Shown here piece after piece: positions 16,795-25,698 of a DNA stretch of 39,827 nucleotides (positions within the stretch are counted from its first letter, which is position 1; every line of letters starts with the position of its first letter). Position numbers and translations under genes: made by a program. Origin of the DNA: Betaproteobacteria bacterium (GTDB lineage: Bacteria > Pseudomonadota > Gammaproteobacteria > Burkholderiales > Rhodocyclaceae); assembly GCA_009780885.1 (NCBI GenBank), contig WQZF01000016.1, positions 1 to 39,827 on the forward strand. The letters are read 5' to 3'. The notes beneath the pieces are model-generated. The model was not told the DNA's origin. It saw nothing but the letters and a program-made list of their open reading frames with translations, and searched no databases.

Positions 16795-18471
16795 ATGCTG
16801 CGTCATCTTTCCATCCGCGACTTCGTCCTCATCGACACACTCGAACTCGAATTCGAGGCCGGTTTCGGCACCCTGACCGGCGAAACCGGCGCGGGAAAAT
16901 CGATCCTCATCGACGCCCTCTCCTTCGCGCTCGGAGAACGCGCCGACGCCGCCAGCATCCGGGCCGGATGCGCGAAAGCCGAAGTCAGCGCCGGTTTCCA
17001 CGTCGACAACCTGCCGCCGCTGGCCGAGTGGCTGGAAGAACGCGACATCGACCATCAGCCCGGCGACGAATTGCTGCTGCGCCGTTCCCTCGACGCCAAC
17101 GGACGTTCCCGCGCCTATATCAACGGCACGCCGGTCAACGCGCAGCAATTGCGCGAAGCCGCCGAATATCTGCTCGACATCCACGGCCAGCACGCCCATC
17201 AATCGCTGCTGCGCTCCGGCGCGCAACGCGCCCTGTTCGATACGCACGCCGGTCTTGCCGCGCTCGCCGCCGAAGTTTCCGCCGCCTGGCGCGACTGGCG
17301 GGCCGCCTCTTCGTCGCTGGCCGACGCCGAAACCAACGCCGCCGGGCGGGAAGAGGAACGGCAGCGCCTGCAATGGACCGTGTCCGACATCGCCGCGCTC
17401 GAATTCAGCATCGAAGGCTGGCAGGCGCTCGAACAGGAACACGAACGCCTTGCCAACGCCGGCGCGTTGATCGACGGCGCCCAGTCCGCGCTGGCGGCGC
17501 TGGCCGAAGACGAAACGGCGGGCGAGGGCGGCGGCGCTTGCCTGACGCGGCTCGATTCCGTCTGCGCCCAACTGGAACCGCTGCTCGCCTGCGATCCGGC
17601 GTTGAGCGAAATCGTCGAACTGGCGCGCTCGGCGCGGGCCGAACTTTCCGAAGCGGTCCTGGCCTTGCGCCGCTACCGCGACCGCGCCGATCCCGACCCG
17701 GAGCGGCTGGCCGAAGTCGAGCGAAGGATTCGGGCCGTCGTCGACTGCGCCCGAAAATACCGCGTCGCGCCGCAGGAACTCCCGCAAATCCTCGCTGCCA
17801 CCCAGGCGCGGCTTGCCGAACTATCGGCGGCCATCGACCTGGAGGCGCTGGCGCGGCGCGTCGAGGAGGCGCAGGAAGCCTATCGCGCGCAAGCGAAAAA
17901 ACTCTCCGCAAAACGCCGGAAGGCGGCAGAGGCCCTTTCCGCCGAAGTGAGCGCGCTGATGCGCCAACTGGCGCTGGGCAGCGGACGTTTCGAGGCCGCG
18001 CTGGTTCCGCTCGAAGAAGGCAACGCCTTCGGCCTGGAGCAGATCGAATTCCGGATCGCCGGCGCCGATGAGGCTCCGGCGCGGCCGCTCGCCAAGGTCG
18101 CTTCCGGCGGCGAGCTCTCGCGCATCAGCCTCGCCATCCAGGTCGTCACCAGCCGCGCGGCGGAAGTCCCGACGCTGATCTTCGACGAGGTCGATGTCGG
18201 CATCGGCGGCGGCGTCGCCGAAGTTGTCGGGCGTCTGCTGCACGAACTCGGCAGGAACCGGCAAGTGCTCTGCGTCACCCATCTGCCCCAAGTCGCCGCC
18301 CGCGCCGACTGGCAATGGCAGGTCAGCAAGGAACGGGTCGACGGCGCGTTCAGGAGCCGGCTGTCCAGGCTCGATGCCGCCGAGCGCGTCGAAGAAATCG
18401 CCCGCATGTCGGGCGGCGTCGAAATCACCGAAGCCACCCGGCGGCACGCGCGGGAAATGTTGAAGGGCTGA
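16795..18471 (+). CDS. recN: DNA repair protein RecN
   Basis: A 558-residue SMC-like ATPase needed for double-strand break repair. The N-terminal Walker A motif GETGAGKS is at residues 29-36. A long Ala/Glu/Arg-rich coiled-coil-forming middle follows, and the C-terminal half carries the signature VASGGELSRISLAIQ and Walker B VPTLIFDEVDVGIGG, then CVTHLPQVAARAD. The length fits the family. No LexA-type site was recognised in the 52 bases before it, so regulation may come from a promoter ahead of nadK. A 76-bp repeat begins 43 bases after the stop codon. Confidence 0.96.
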   Translation: MLRHLSIRDFVLIDTLELEFEAGFGTLTGETGAGKSILIDALSFALGERADAASIRAGCAKAEVSAGFHVDNLPPLAEWLEERDIDHQPGDELLLRRSLDANGRSRAYINGTPVNAQQLREAAEYLLDIHGQHAHQSLLRSGAQRALFDTHAGLAALAAEVSAAWRDWRAASSSLADAETNAAGREEERQRLQWTVSDIAALEFSIEGWQALEQEHERLANAGALIDGAQSALAALAEDETAGEGGGACLTRLDSVCAQLEPLLACDPALSEIVELARSARAELSEAVLALRRYRDRADPDPERLAEVERRIRAVVDCARKYRVAPQELPQILAATQARLAELSAAIDLEALARRVEEAQEAYRAQAKKLSAKRRKAAEALSAEVSALMRQLALGSGRFEAALVPLEEGNAFGLEQIEFRIAGADEAPARPLAKVASGGELSRISLAIQVVTSRAAEVPTLIFDEVDVGIGGGVAEVVGRLLHELGRNRQVLCVTHLPQVAARADWQWQVSKERVDGAFRSRLSRLDAAERVEEIARMSGGVEITEATRRHAREMLKG

Positions 18472-18514
18472 GGATTCCAGGGGCGCTGCTTTTGTCCGAA
18501 AGCGGCATCCTGAA

Positions 18515-18590
18515 TTTTCTAAATTAGACTAAACAATTATTTAATAATAAATAGTACAGTAGCGGAACATTATTTAAGTAATTTAGAAAA
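18515..18590 (+). repeat. 76-bp AT-rich palindromic element, copy 3
   Basis: It has ends TTTTCTAAATT/AATTTAGAAAA, with the centre reading GTACAGTAG at 18554-18562, one base off the family consensus CTACAGTAG. It has the same orientation as copies 1, 2 and 4. It lies 3' of recN and about 150 bases before the SppA gene. Confidence 0.9.
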
Positions 18591-18697
18591 TCTGTCCTCT
18601 TGCCCAGAGCCCTTTATCCCTTTGGACTGTAATGGAGGACAGGGAGTTCGATTCCTCATTCCCCCGGTTTTCTTTCATGGGTTTTTCCGGGAATCGC

Positions 18698-18703
18698 TAT
18701 AAT
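18698..18703 (+). promoter_or_regulatory. Candidate -10 hexamer for the SppA-type gene
   Basis: TATAAT lies 36 bases before the start codon. No convincing -35 is at 16-18 bases; TTTCAT lies 19 bases upstream. This is a weak prediction. Confidence 0.35.
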
Positions 18704-18739
18704 TCCCTCCCCCCCAACCCTTCTTGTTGCGAGCGCATA

Positions 18740-19792
18740 ATGGAAGAGAACATCGAGTCCACTGCATCTCTGCCCCCATCCCAGCCTCCTTCCCAATCAC
18801 CTTCTCCGGCTTCTTCTTCTCCCGCACCCGGCGCTGTGCGCGGGGCGGCGGGCGATGTTGCCTGGGAACGTACGCTGCTCGAAAAGCTGGCGATGGAAAG
18901 CCTGGTCGAGCAACGCAAGAGACGGCGTTGGAGCATCTTCTTCAAATGCCTGGGATTTGCCTATTTCTTCGTGCTGCTCCTGCTTCTGGCTTCGCCCGGC
19001 GGGTCGGAAAGGTTTTCCGGCGATGGGCGCCATACGGCCCTGGTCAGCCTTGAAGGCGTGATCGAGGCGAAGGGGCAGGCCAATGCGGAAAATATCAATG
19101 CCGCATTGCGCGACGCGTTCAAGGATAAAAATACCGCTGGCGTCGTGCTGCGGATCAACAGTCCGGGCGGCAGTCCGGTGCAGGCGGGGATGATTCACGA
19201 TGAGATCCTGCGGCTGCGCGAAAAATATCCGAAGATTCCGCTCTACGTCGCGGTCGAGGATATTTGCGCTTCCGGCGGTTATTACGTTGCCGTTGCCGCA
19301 GACAGGATTTATGTCGACAAGGCAAGCCTGGTCGGTTCGATCGGGGTGTTGATGAACGGCTTCGGGTTTACCGGGACGATGGACAAGCTCGGTGTCGAGC
19401 GCCGCCTGATGACGGCAGGGGAAAACAAGGGTTTCCTCGATCCCTTCTCGCCGCAGGACGAAAAACAGAAAGCCTTCGCCCAGAAAATGCTCGACCAGAT
19501 CCATGTCCAGTTCATTGATGTCGTCCGGAAGGGGCGCGGCGAGCGCCTGAAGGAATCGCCGGAGATTTTCTCCGGGCTGTTCTGGACCGGGGAGGAGAGC
19601 ATCAAGCTGGGACTGGCCGACGAGAAGGGAAACGTCGATAGCATTGCCCGCGATGTGCTCCAGGCCGATCGGGTCGTCGATTTCACCGTCAAGGAAAACG
19701 TCGCTGAACGCTTCTTCAAGCGCCTCGGCACCCAAACCGCACAGAGCCTGTCGGCAAGGCTTTTGGGAGACGAAGGGCCGAATTTGCGCTGA
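18740..19792 (+). CDS. sppA: Signal peptide peptidase SppA-like S49 peptidase
   Basis: A 350-residue membrane-anchored serine protease that degrades leftover signal peptides. It is the short, single-domain form. Residues 1-40 are a Pro/Ser-rich cytoplasmic tail, followed by one membrane helix at about 66-86 (WSIFFKCLGFAYFFVLLLLL). In the catalytic domain, S178 (ICASGGYY) and K230 (AGENKGF) are 52 residues apart, exactly the spacing of the Ser-Lys dyad of the Bacillus SppA type. INSPGGSPVQAG is the conserved oxyanion region. The ATG at 18740 follows a purine-poor leader, so the start is chosen mainly for position after a TATAAT. It runs convergently into the next minus-strand gene with only three bases between. 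Confidence 0.92.
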   Translation: MEENIESTASLPPSQPPSQSPSPASSSPAPGAVRGAAGDVAWERTLLEKLAMESLVEQRKRRRWSIFFKCLGFAYFFVLLLLLASPGGSERFSGDGRHTALVSLEGVIEAKGQANAENINAALRDAFKDKNTAGVVLRINSPGGSPVQAGMIHDEILRLREKYPKIPLYVAVEDICASGGYYVAVAADRIYVDKASLVGSIGVLMNGFGFTGTMDKLGVERRLMTAGENKGFLDPFSPQDEKQKAFAQKMLDQIHVQFIDVVRKGRGERLKESPEIFSGLFWTGEESIKLGLADEKGNVDSIARDVLQADRVVDFTVKENVAERFFKRLGTQTAQSLSARLLGDEGPNLR

Positions 19793-19795
19793 GGC

Positions 19796-20203
19796 TCACC
19801 AATGGTTGGGCAAGCCGCCCAGCCAGCTTGTTCTCCGGTATTCCTGGGCGGCGTTGATTTCCCAGCGGAGAAGGCGCAATCCCTTGACGGCTTCCACGCG
19901 GTACTGTTCCATGCCGCTGCATTCCGGCCCCGTTTCGCCCGAGAGCATTTCGTCTCCGATGGCGATTTTCCAGACCGGGGTGAATTTTCGCGCCAGCGTG
20001 AGCATGTGCATGACGAGTCCATCCCAGGAATCCGTCGCGTGTTCCACCATGAAACTGGCGTGCACAATTTTTTCGTGGTTGAAGATGAAACGCTCTTCTT
20101 CCATGTCCAGCACGGAAAAATCGCCCAGCCTTTCGAGTTTTTTGATGAATGTCCCGTGATGAGGGTCGGAATAAAGGACCGACCAGCAGGATTTTTGAGT
20201 CAT
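19796..20203 (-). CDS. Unrecognised 135-residue protein
   Basis: The family is not recognised. The protein is soluble, has no signal peptide or membrane segment, and is rich in aromatic residues, Met, His and Glu. It opens MTQKSCWSVLYSDPHHG, contains FSVLDMEEERFIFNHEKIVH, and ends in a Trp-containing tail WLGGLPNHW. It has a good start (GGAG seven bases before ATG). Its stop is three bases from the convergent SppA gene, and 25 bases separate it from the upstream MazG-like gene, so it is probably the last gene of a three-gene unit with the DUF3301-like protein. These points favour a real gene; no function is proposed. Confidence 0.7.
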   Translation of the reverse strand: MTQKSCWSVLYSDPHHGTFIKKLERLGDFSVLDMEEERFIFNHEKIVHASFMVEHATDSWDGLVMHMLTLARKFTPVWKIAIGDEMLSGETGPECSGMEQYRVEAVKGLRLLRWEINAAQEYRRTSWLGGLPNHW

Positions 20204-20228
20204 CGGATGTCTCCAGATCGTGTTGGTG

Positions 20229-20606
20229 TTACTTCAGTTGCGTGTATTTCTCCTTGGAACCACGGCTTTTTTCAACCGGGTATTTTTGCGCATTTTTCTC
20301 CAGCTTTTCCCGCAGCGCAGCGGCGAGATCCATATTTCCGGCGTCGGCGATCAATAGCAGATAGGCGAGCACGTCGGCGCATTCGTCGCGCAGCGCCTCG
20401 TGCGCCGCGCCGTCGTCCCCAAGGATGGCGGCTTCCAGTTCCGCGTCGCTTTTCCACTGCGTCAGTTCGAGCAGTTCGGAGGCTTCCAGGTTGAGCGAGA
20501 CGATCAGGTGGCGCAGCGAATGGAACTGTTTCCAGTCGCGCTCGTTTCGGAAGGCGAGCACTTCGCGTTGCAAGGCGGCGAGGGAGGATTCCTTTGTGGA
20601 ATTCAT
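20229..20606 (-). CDS. MazG-like nucleotide pyrophosphohydrolase
   Basis: A 125-residue all-helical protein of the MazG/RS21-C6 (dCTP pyrophosphatase-like) type, which hydrolyses non-canonical or surplus nucleoside triphosphates. Visible hallmarks are FRNERDWKQFHSLRHLIVSLNLEASELLELTQW, the EAxELLE metal site, and the second ExxD site in LRDECADVLAYLLLIAD. The start at 20606 (MNSTKESS) lies seven bases after the stop of the upstream gene; an alternative ATG at 20624 would overlap it by 11 bases. Neither has a strong ribosome site, so coupling to the upstream gene is likely. Confidence 0.85.
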   Translation of the reverse strand: MNSTKESSLAALQREVLAFRNERDWKQFHSLRHLIVSLNLEASELLELTQWKSDAELEAAILGDDGAAHEALRDECADVLAYLLLIADAGNMDLAAALREKLEKNAQKYPVEKSRGSKEKYTQLK

Positions 20607-20613
20607 GGCAGGA

Positions 20614-21003
20614 TCAGACGCCATAGCGGCGAGTGCGATCCGGCGGAGTTTCCGGCGGATTTTTACACGTCGGGCGCGGCGGCAATGAATTTTCCGGCAG
20701 CGGGCGTTCCAGGTGCAGGAGCGCCGGTTCATCACCGAAGAGCACGACGTTGCCGGCACGGCGGTTGTTGCCGGTATCGCTGAATTCAAAGCGGTAGACG
20801 CGGCGCAGCCGCAGTTGCCCCATATCGTCACGCGCCAGCCGCAGGGATTCGATGGCCACGGTTTCATCGAGGAATTGCCAGCCTTCCGCCGCGCAGGAGG
20901 CGCGCGCTTCGGAAACGCCGGCTTCGCGCGCCCTCAGGCTGTCATACCAGAGCCAGGCAAGCGCGGCGAAAAACAGGAGGGCAAAGAATTCAAACCAGGG
21001 CAT
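20614..21003 (-). CDS. DUF3301-like single-pass membrane protein
   Basis: A 129-residue protein with one N-terminal membrane segment (FFALLFFAALAWLWYDSL, residues 6-23), then a basic and acidic soluble part containing REAGVSEARASCAAEGWQFLDETV and RLRRVYRFEFSDTG. This pattern fits the DUF3301 family of proteobacteria, whose function is unknown. It is the first gene of a minus-strand unit with the MazG-like and 135-residue genes, and its end abuts or overlaps the MazG-like start. No ribosome site is obvious. Confidence 0.75.
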   Translation of the reverse strand: MPWFEFFALLFFAALAWLWYDSLRAREAGVSEARASCAAEGWQFLDETVAIESLRLARDDMGQLRLRRVYRFEFSDTGNNRRAGNVVLFGDEPALLHLERPLPENSLPPRPTCKNPPETPPDRTRRYGV

Positions 21004-21134
21004 GGGCAGCAGTCTAGCACGCAGATTTTTGTCCGGATTTTCCCTGTAAATATTTCTGAAAAAGGCTCTGCAAGATCAAGATTTTCGTTTCCGAAGGGGG
21101 GTATCCTTGGACGAGACACTCAGGGAGCATAAGC

Positions 21135-22289
21135 ATGATTCGGGATCAGGAAAAACTGAATGCCTTGCTGGACAGCGTTTCCCGCTTCGTGCGCGAACGC
21201 TTGATTCCGGTCGAAGCGGAAGTCGCCGAGGCGAACGATATTCCGCAGGAAATTACGCAGGAGATGTGCGAACTCGGACTTTTCGGCCTGTCGATTCCGG
21301 AAGAATACGGCGGCCTGGGCTTGACGATGGAAGAGGAAGTCAACGCCGTCTTTGAAATTTCCAGGGCTTCTCCTGCCTTTCGTTCGTTGATCGGCACCAA
21401 TAACGGGATCGGATCCCAGGGGATCGTGATCGACGGCACCGGGGAACAGAAGCGGAAATATTTGCCCAGGCTCGCGACCGGGGAAGTCATCGGATCCTTT
21501 GCGCTGACTGAGCCCGGCGCGGGCTCCGACGCCGCCTCGTTGCGCACGAGCGCCGTGCGCGACGGCGATTTCTACGTGTTGAACGGCACCAAGCGTTTTA
21601 TCAGCAACGCGCCGCAGGCCGGGATCTATACCGTGATGGCGCGCACCGCTCCGGAGAAGAAAGGGGCCGGCGCCATTTCCGCGTTTATCGTCGAGAGGGA
21701 TGCGCCGGGATTGCTGCTCGGCAGTACCGATAAAAAAATGGGACAGGAAGGCGCGCATACCTGCGACGTGATTTTTGAGGATTGCCGCGTTCCCGCCGCC
21801 AATCTGATCGGCGGAAAGGAAGGCGGCGGTTTCAGGACGGCGATGAAGGTTCTCGACAGGGCGCGTCTGCATATCGCGGCGGTCTGCGTCGGCACTGCCG
21901 AGCGAATGCTCGATGATGCGCTGCACTATGCCATCGAACGGCAGCAGTTCGGAAAGCCGATCGCGGAATTCCAGTTGATCCAGGCAATGCTCGCCGACAG
22001 CAAGACCGAAATCTATGCCGCGCGCTCGATGGTGATCGACTGCGCGCGCCGGCGCGATGCGAAAATGGAAATTTTCACGGAAGCCTCGTGCTGCAAGCTG
22101 TTCGCCTCCGAAATGTGCAATCGCGTGGCCGACCGTTCGGTGCAGATTCATGGCGGCGTCGGCTACATGTCCGGGTACGCCGCCGAGCGTTTTTACCGCG
22201 ACGTTCGCCTGTTCCGCATCTATGAGGGAACGACGCAAATCCAGCAGTTGCTGATCGCGCGCCACCTGATCAAGGGAGCGCAGGGCTGA
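21135..22289 (+). CDS. Acyl-CoA dehydrogenase
   Basis: A 384-residue FAD flavoenzyme that oxidises acyl-CoA to 2-enoyl-CoA in fatty-acid or branched-chain/aromatic acid degradation, passing electrons to ETF. The N-terminal helices (ITQEMCELGLFGLSIPEEYGG) are followed by the FAD/substrate site FALTEPGAGSDAASLRT and the C-terminal ADRSVQIHGGVGYM and IYEGTTQIQQ. The catalytic base is expected at E364 in the YEGT motif, the medium/short-chain position. The GGGAG site before the ATG is good. No other beta-oxidation gene is adjacent, so the chain-length preference cannot be assigned. Confidence 0.92.
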   Translation: MIRDQEKLNALLDSVSRFVRERLIPVEAEVAEANDIPQEITQEMCELGLFGLSIPEEYGGLGLTMEEEVNAVFEISRASPAFRSLIGTNNGIGSQGIVIDGTGEQKRKYLPRLATGEVIGSFALTEPGAGSDAASLRTSAVRDGDFYVLNGTKRFISNAPQAGIYTVMARTAPEKKGAGAISAFIVERDAPGLLLGSTDKKMGQEGAHTCDVIFEDCRVPAANLIGGKEGGGFRTAMKVLDRARLHIAAVCVGTAERMLDDALHYAIERQQFGKPIAEFQLIQAMLADSKTEIYAARSMVIDCARRRDAKMEIFTEASCCKLFASEMCNRVADRSVQIHGGVGYMSGYAAERFYRDVRLFRIYEGTTQIQQLLIARHLIKGAQG

Positions 22290-22356
22290 GCCGCAGGCGC
22301 CGGGTTTCGCAAGGGACGTTCCCCTGGCCTTCCGTGCTGCCGGCGCCTTGACGCGG

Positions 22357-22397
22357 CAAAACCCTCTTGCCGAAAGCCGCGACAGGCGGGTTTTTTT
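22357..22397 (+). terminator. Candidate terminator after acyl-CoA dehydrogenase
   Basis: AAAACCC and GGGTTTT arms followed by a run of T can form a terminator; a competing small hairpin CGGCAA/TTGCCG overlaps it. It lies between the gene and the 76-bp repeat copy 4. Confidence 0.4.
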
Positions 22398-22403
22398 AAA
22401 TAA

Positions 22404-22480
22404 TTTTCTAAATTTGTTTAAATAATTATTGGTTGCAATTCACTACAGTAGCCGATCATTATTTAATTAAATTTAGAAAA
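22404..22480 (+). repeat. 77-bp AT-rich palindromic element, copy 4
   Basis: It has ends TTTTCTAAATT/AATTTAGAAAA and CTACAGTAG at 22443-22451. It has the most complete dyad of the family: about 25 of the outer 29 bases of each arm pair, including TTAAATAAT/ATTATTTAA. It is one base longer than the other five copies and ends 70 bases before the ribBA start. Confidence 0.9.
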
Positions 22481-22550
22481 TCAAGCCCGTTTTCCGGGCG
22501 ATTGTGATACATTCCCCGCCTCTCATCGCGCTGCCCAACAAGGATTGCCC

Positions 22551-23669
22551 ATGTCTCCCTCTTCCCCTGATGTCGCTTCGACCGAGGCGATCATTGCCGA
22601 TCTGAAGGCCGGAAAAATGGTCATTCTGGTCGATGAAGAGGATCGCGAAAACGAGGGCGATCTCCTGATGGCCGCCGAGCACGTCACGCCGGAAGCGATC
22701 AATTTCATGGCGCGGCACGGGCGCGGTCTCGTTTGCCTGACGCTGACCGAAGCGCGCTGCCGCCAACTGGGCCTGACCCAGATGACATATGAGAACAAGG
22801 CGCCCTTTTCCACCGCCTTCACCGTTTCCATCGAAGCGGCCGAAGGGGTGACCACCGGAATTTCGGTGCAGGATCGCGCACGCACCATACAGGCCGCCGT
22901 CGCCAGGGGCGCTCGCCCGGAAGACGTCATCCAGCCCGGCCATGTCTTCCCGATCATGGCCCAGCCCGGTGGCGTGCTGGTGCGCGCCGGGCATACCGAA
23001 GCCGGGTGCGACCTGGCAGGGCTGGCGGGACTGGAACCGGCAGCGGTGATCTGCGAAGTGCTCAAGGAAGACGGCAGCATGGCGCGGCTGCCGGACCTGA
23101 TCGAATTTTCGCGCGCGCATGGAATCCGGATCGGCACCATCGCCGATCTGATCCAATACCGCGCCGCGTCCGAAACCCTGGTCGCGCTGGTCTGCTCGAA
23201 GCCGGTCAGGACGGCGCACGGCGAATTCCTGTTGCACGCCTTCACCGATCACGCCAGCGGAGCAACGCATCTGGCGCTGACCAGGGGAGAAATCGACCCG
23301 GAACACGAAACGCTGGTGCGGGTGCACGAGCCGCTCTCGGTGCTCGATTTTCTCGATCCGGCCAGCCGGAACGCGGCCTTCAGCCTGGATGAGGCGCAGC
23401 ACGCGCTGGTGTGTGCCGGAAGCGGCGTGATCGTTCTGCTGCATCGTTCCGAAAACGGAGCGGATCTGCTGGGACGCTTGACCCGGACGCCGGCGGAGAA
23501 ACCGGCCGTGAAATGGGATCCGCGCAGTTACGGGATCGGCGCGCAAATCCTGCGCGCGCTGGGAGTGCGTAAAATGCGCCTCATGGCCAGCCCGCGCAAG
23601 ATGCCTTCGATGACCGGCTTCGGGCTTGAAATCACTTCCTACGTGGCAACGCCCGCCGAGCTTCAATAA
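22551..23669 (+). CDS. ribBA: DHBP synthase RibB with degenerate GTP cyclohydrolase II-like domain
   Basis: A 372-residue two-domain protein of riboflavin synthesis. The N-terminal part (to about 205) is 3,4-dihydroxy-2-butanone-4-phosphate synthase: [11 protein letters not shown] binds magnesium and substrate, and RAGHTEAG and [12 protein letters not shown] complete the site. The C-terminal part resembles GTP cyclohydrolase II, but the zinc-binding cysteine segment SECLTGD is replaced ([15 protein letters not shown]), so cyclohydrolase activity is very unlikely; a separate ribA is expected elsewhere. The ATG at 22551 is preferred to a TTG six bases earlier because AAGGA is six bases upstream. 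No FMN riboswitch fits in the short leader. It heads the ribBA-ribH-nusB-thiL-pgpA-cinA cluster. Confidence 0.93.
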   Translation: MSPSSPDVASTEAIIADLKAGKMVILVDEEDRENEGDLLMAAEHVTPEAINFMARHGRGLVCLTLTEARCRQLGLTQMTYENKAPFSTAFTVSIEAAEGVTTGISVQDRARTIQAAVARGARPEDVIQPGHVFPIMAQPGGVLVRAGHTEAGCDLAGLAGLEPAAVICEVLKEDGSMARLPDLIEFSRAHGIRIGTIADLIQYRAASETLVALVCSKPVRTAHGEFLLHAFTDHASGATHLALTRGEIDPEHETLVRVHEPLSVLDFLDPASRNAAFSLDEAQHALVCAGSGVIVLLHRSENGADLLGRLTRTPAEKPAVKWDPRSYGIGAQILRALGVRKMRLMASPRKMPSMTGFGLEITSYVATPAELQ

Positions 23670-23697
23670 CCCTGAACGAAAGCGGAAGCAATCAACG

Positions 23698-24177
23698 ATG
23701 TCCTGTTTTGATCAAAGCAAGGAAGTCGAATCCGATTTGAACGGCGCGGGCCTTCGCATCGGAATCATCATGAGCCGCTTCAACCCGGAAATCGGCGAGG
23801 GGCTGCTCGACGCCTGCCACGGCGAATTGCGGCATCTGGGCGTGGAAGCTTCCGGAATTGCGATTGCCACGGTTCCCGGCGCGCTGGAATTGCCGCTGGC
23901 CCTGCAAACGCTGGCCCAAAGCGGAGGCTGCGACGCGCTGATTGCGCTGGGCGCGGTGATTCGCGGCGAAACCTATCATTTTGAAGTCGTCTCCAACGAT
24001 GCCTGCCGGGGCATCATGGATGTGCAACTGCAAAGCGGAATCCCCATCGCCAACGGGCTCCTGACCTGCGACGACGAGGATCAGGCACTGGCGCGGATGC
24101 AGCAGAAAGGCCGCGACTGCGCCCAGGCCGCCGTCGAAATGGCTCGCCTGCTGCCGCGCCTGAAAGAAACACGATGA
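23698..24177 (+). CDS. ribH: 6,7-dimethyl-8-ribityllumazine synthase
   Basis: A 159-residue enzyme joining the RibB product with the ribitylamino-pyrimidine in the penultimate step of riboflavin synthesis; the family forms pentamers or 60-mers. The opening [17 protein letters not shown], the middle [11 protein letters not shown], and [14 protein letters not shown] with the catalytic histidine are clear. The start at 23698 lies 28 bases after ribBA. Its end overlaps nusB by four bases (ATGA). Confidence 0.96.
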   Translation: MSCFDQSKEVESDLNGAGLRIGIIMSRFNPEIGEGLLDACHGELRHLGVEASGIAIATVPGALELPLALQTLAQSGGCDALIALGAVIRGETYHFEVVSNDACRGIMDVQLQSGIPIANGLLTCDDEDQALARMQQKGRDCAQAAVEMARLLPRLKETR

Positions 24178-24668
24178 AGACGGAACCGAAGGCGGCGAAA
24201 AAGCCTCCGCGCAGCTCGCCGCGCCGCCGCGCGCGTGAATTCGCGTTGCAGGGGCTTTATCAATGGAGTGTCGGCGGCGCGGACGAGGCGGCGATCGAAG
24301 CCTATATGCACGATGTCCCCGGTTTTGAAAAAGCCGATTCTTCCCTTTTTTTTGAATTGCTGCGCGGCGTCCGCGCGCAGCACGAGGAATTGCGCGCGGT
24401 GCTGGACGAGTATCTCGACCGCCCCTTCGGGGAACTCTCTCCGATCGAAGCCAATATTCTCTGCCTCGGCGCCTTCGAGCTGCTGCGCCACCCGGAAACC
24501 CCCTATCGCGTCATCATCAATGAGGCGATCGAACTGGCCAAAAGCTACGGCGGCACCGATGGGCATAAATATATCAACGGGGTTCTCGACCGGCTCGCCG
24601 TCAAATTGCGTCCCCTCGAAACCGGCAGCGCTGCCGGAGCGAATGCGCCCGAACCCACGAATGGGTGA
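24174..24668 (+). CDS. nusB: Transcription antitermination factor NusB
   Basis: A 164-residue small helical RNA-binding protein that joins NusE (S10) at boxA sites in rRNA operons. The basic N-terminal [15 protein letters not shown] and the C-terminal segment [29 protein letters not shown] are family hallmarks. A short Lys/Pro-rich head ([17 protein letters not shown]) precedes the fold. It overlaps ribH by four bases and thiL by eight, the usual tight ribH-nusB-thiL packing. Confidence 0.96.
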   Translation: MKTEPKAAKKPPRSSPRRRAREFALQGLYQWSVGGADEAAIEAYMHDVPGFEKADSSLFFELLRGVRAQHEELRAVLDEYLDRPFGELSPIEANILCLGAFELLRHPETPYRVIINEAIELAKSYGGTDGHKYINGVLDRLAVKLRPLETGSAAGANAPEPTNG

Positions 24669-25698
24669 ATCCGGCGAACTCGGCGAATTCGGGCTGATTG
24701 CCCGCTATTTCACCCGCCCGACTCCCGGAGCCATTCTTGGCCCCGGCGACGATTGCGCCTTGTTGCAACCTTCCCCCGGAATGACGCTGGCAACTACCTG
24801 CGACATGCTGGTTTCCGGCGTCCATTTCCTGCCCGATGCCGAACCACGCCAACTGGGCTGGAAGAGCGTCGCCGTCAATCTTTCCGATCTCGCCGCCATG
24901 GGCGCGGTTCCGCGCTGGCTTCTGTTGGCGGGTGCTTTGCCCGCAGCGGACCCGGCGTGGCTTTCGGCCTTTGCCGACGGAGTATTCGCCTGCGCCGATA
25001 CGCATGGCGCGGAACTGGTCGGCGGCGATACCACGCGGATGTGCAGGATCGGAAACGCAGCGGGGCCGCTGTGCCTTTCGCTCACCGCGCTGGGGGAAGT
25101 TCCCGAAGGCCGCGCCCTGCGCCGCGACGGCGCGCGGGATGGCGACGATCTCTGGGTTTCCGGCACGCCGGGGCTGGCTGCGCTCGGATTGGCCCGGGAG
25201 TGTGGACAGGAGAATGGCGAACCTCCCGTCTTGCCGGACGCGCTGGCTGGACGCGCTGCCGCCGCGCTGCATACGCCGTCGCCCCGTGTCGCCCTGGGAT
25301 GCAGGCTGCGTGAGCGCTCGCTCGCGCACGCCGCGATCGACATTTCCGATGGCCTTCTGGCCGACCTTGCCCATCTGCTGCGCCTTTCGGGTCTGGATGC
25401 GGAAATCGGCGCGCATCTTTTGCCTGCGTTGGGGGCTGCGGAAGAATGTTCCGGCATTTCGCCCGGACTGTTGCTCGACTGCCAGCTTGGCGGCGGCGAC
25501 GACTACGAACTCCTCTTTGCCGCCCCGCCTTCCGCGCGCGCCGAAATTGCAGCCCTTGCCGGCGAACTGTCGCTGCCGCTCTCCCGGATCGGAACTGTCC
25601 GTGCGGGAGGATCGCCGGGAGGCGCGATCGCCGTGCATGAGGCTTCGGGCCGGACAATCACCCCGCGCCGCCGGGGGTACGAGCATTTCAGGACATGA
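24661..25698 (+). CDS. thiL: Thiamine-monophosphate kinase
   Basis: A 345-residue PurM-like ATPase making thiamine pyrophosphate from thiamine monophosphate. GELGEFGLIARYF at the start, ILGPGDDCALL (magnesium and ATP site), VAVNLSDLAAMGAVPRW, VGGDTTR and the C-terminal IDISDGLLADL and GGDDYELLF are all recognisable. The start ATG sits in the end of nusB, overlapping by eight bases; the long frame ahead of it is the nusB shadow. It overlaps pgpA by four bases. Confidence 0.95.
   Translation: MGESGELGEFGLIARYFTRPTPGAILGPGDDCALLQPSPGMTLATTCDMLVSGVHFLPDAEPRQLGWKSVAVNLSDLAAMGAVPRWLLLAGALPAADPAWLSAFADGVFACADTHGAELVGGDTTRMCRIGNAAGPLCLSLTALGEVPEGRALRRDGARDGDDLWVSGTPGLAALGLARECGQENGEPPVLPDALAGRAAAALHTPSPRVALGCRLRERSLAHAAIDISDGLLADLAHLLRLSGLDAEIGAHLLPALGAAEECSGISPGLLLDCQLGGGDDYELLFAAPPSARAEIAALAGELSLPLSRIGTVRAGGSPGGAIAVHEASGRTITPRRRGYEHFRT

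Noticed and set aside
18640..18657. tRNA-like T-loop (GAGTTCGATTCCTC) before the SppA gene
   Set aside because: The preceding bases do not form anticodon, D or acceptor stems, and no CCA-type end follows. Judged a chance match.
22481..22550. FMN riboswitch before ribBA
   Set aside because: Only about 70 bases separate the repeat from the start codon, too short for an RFN element, and no RFN-like conserved boxes are seen.
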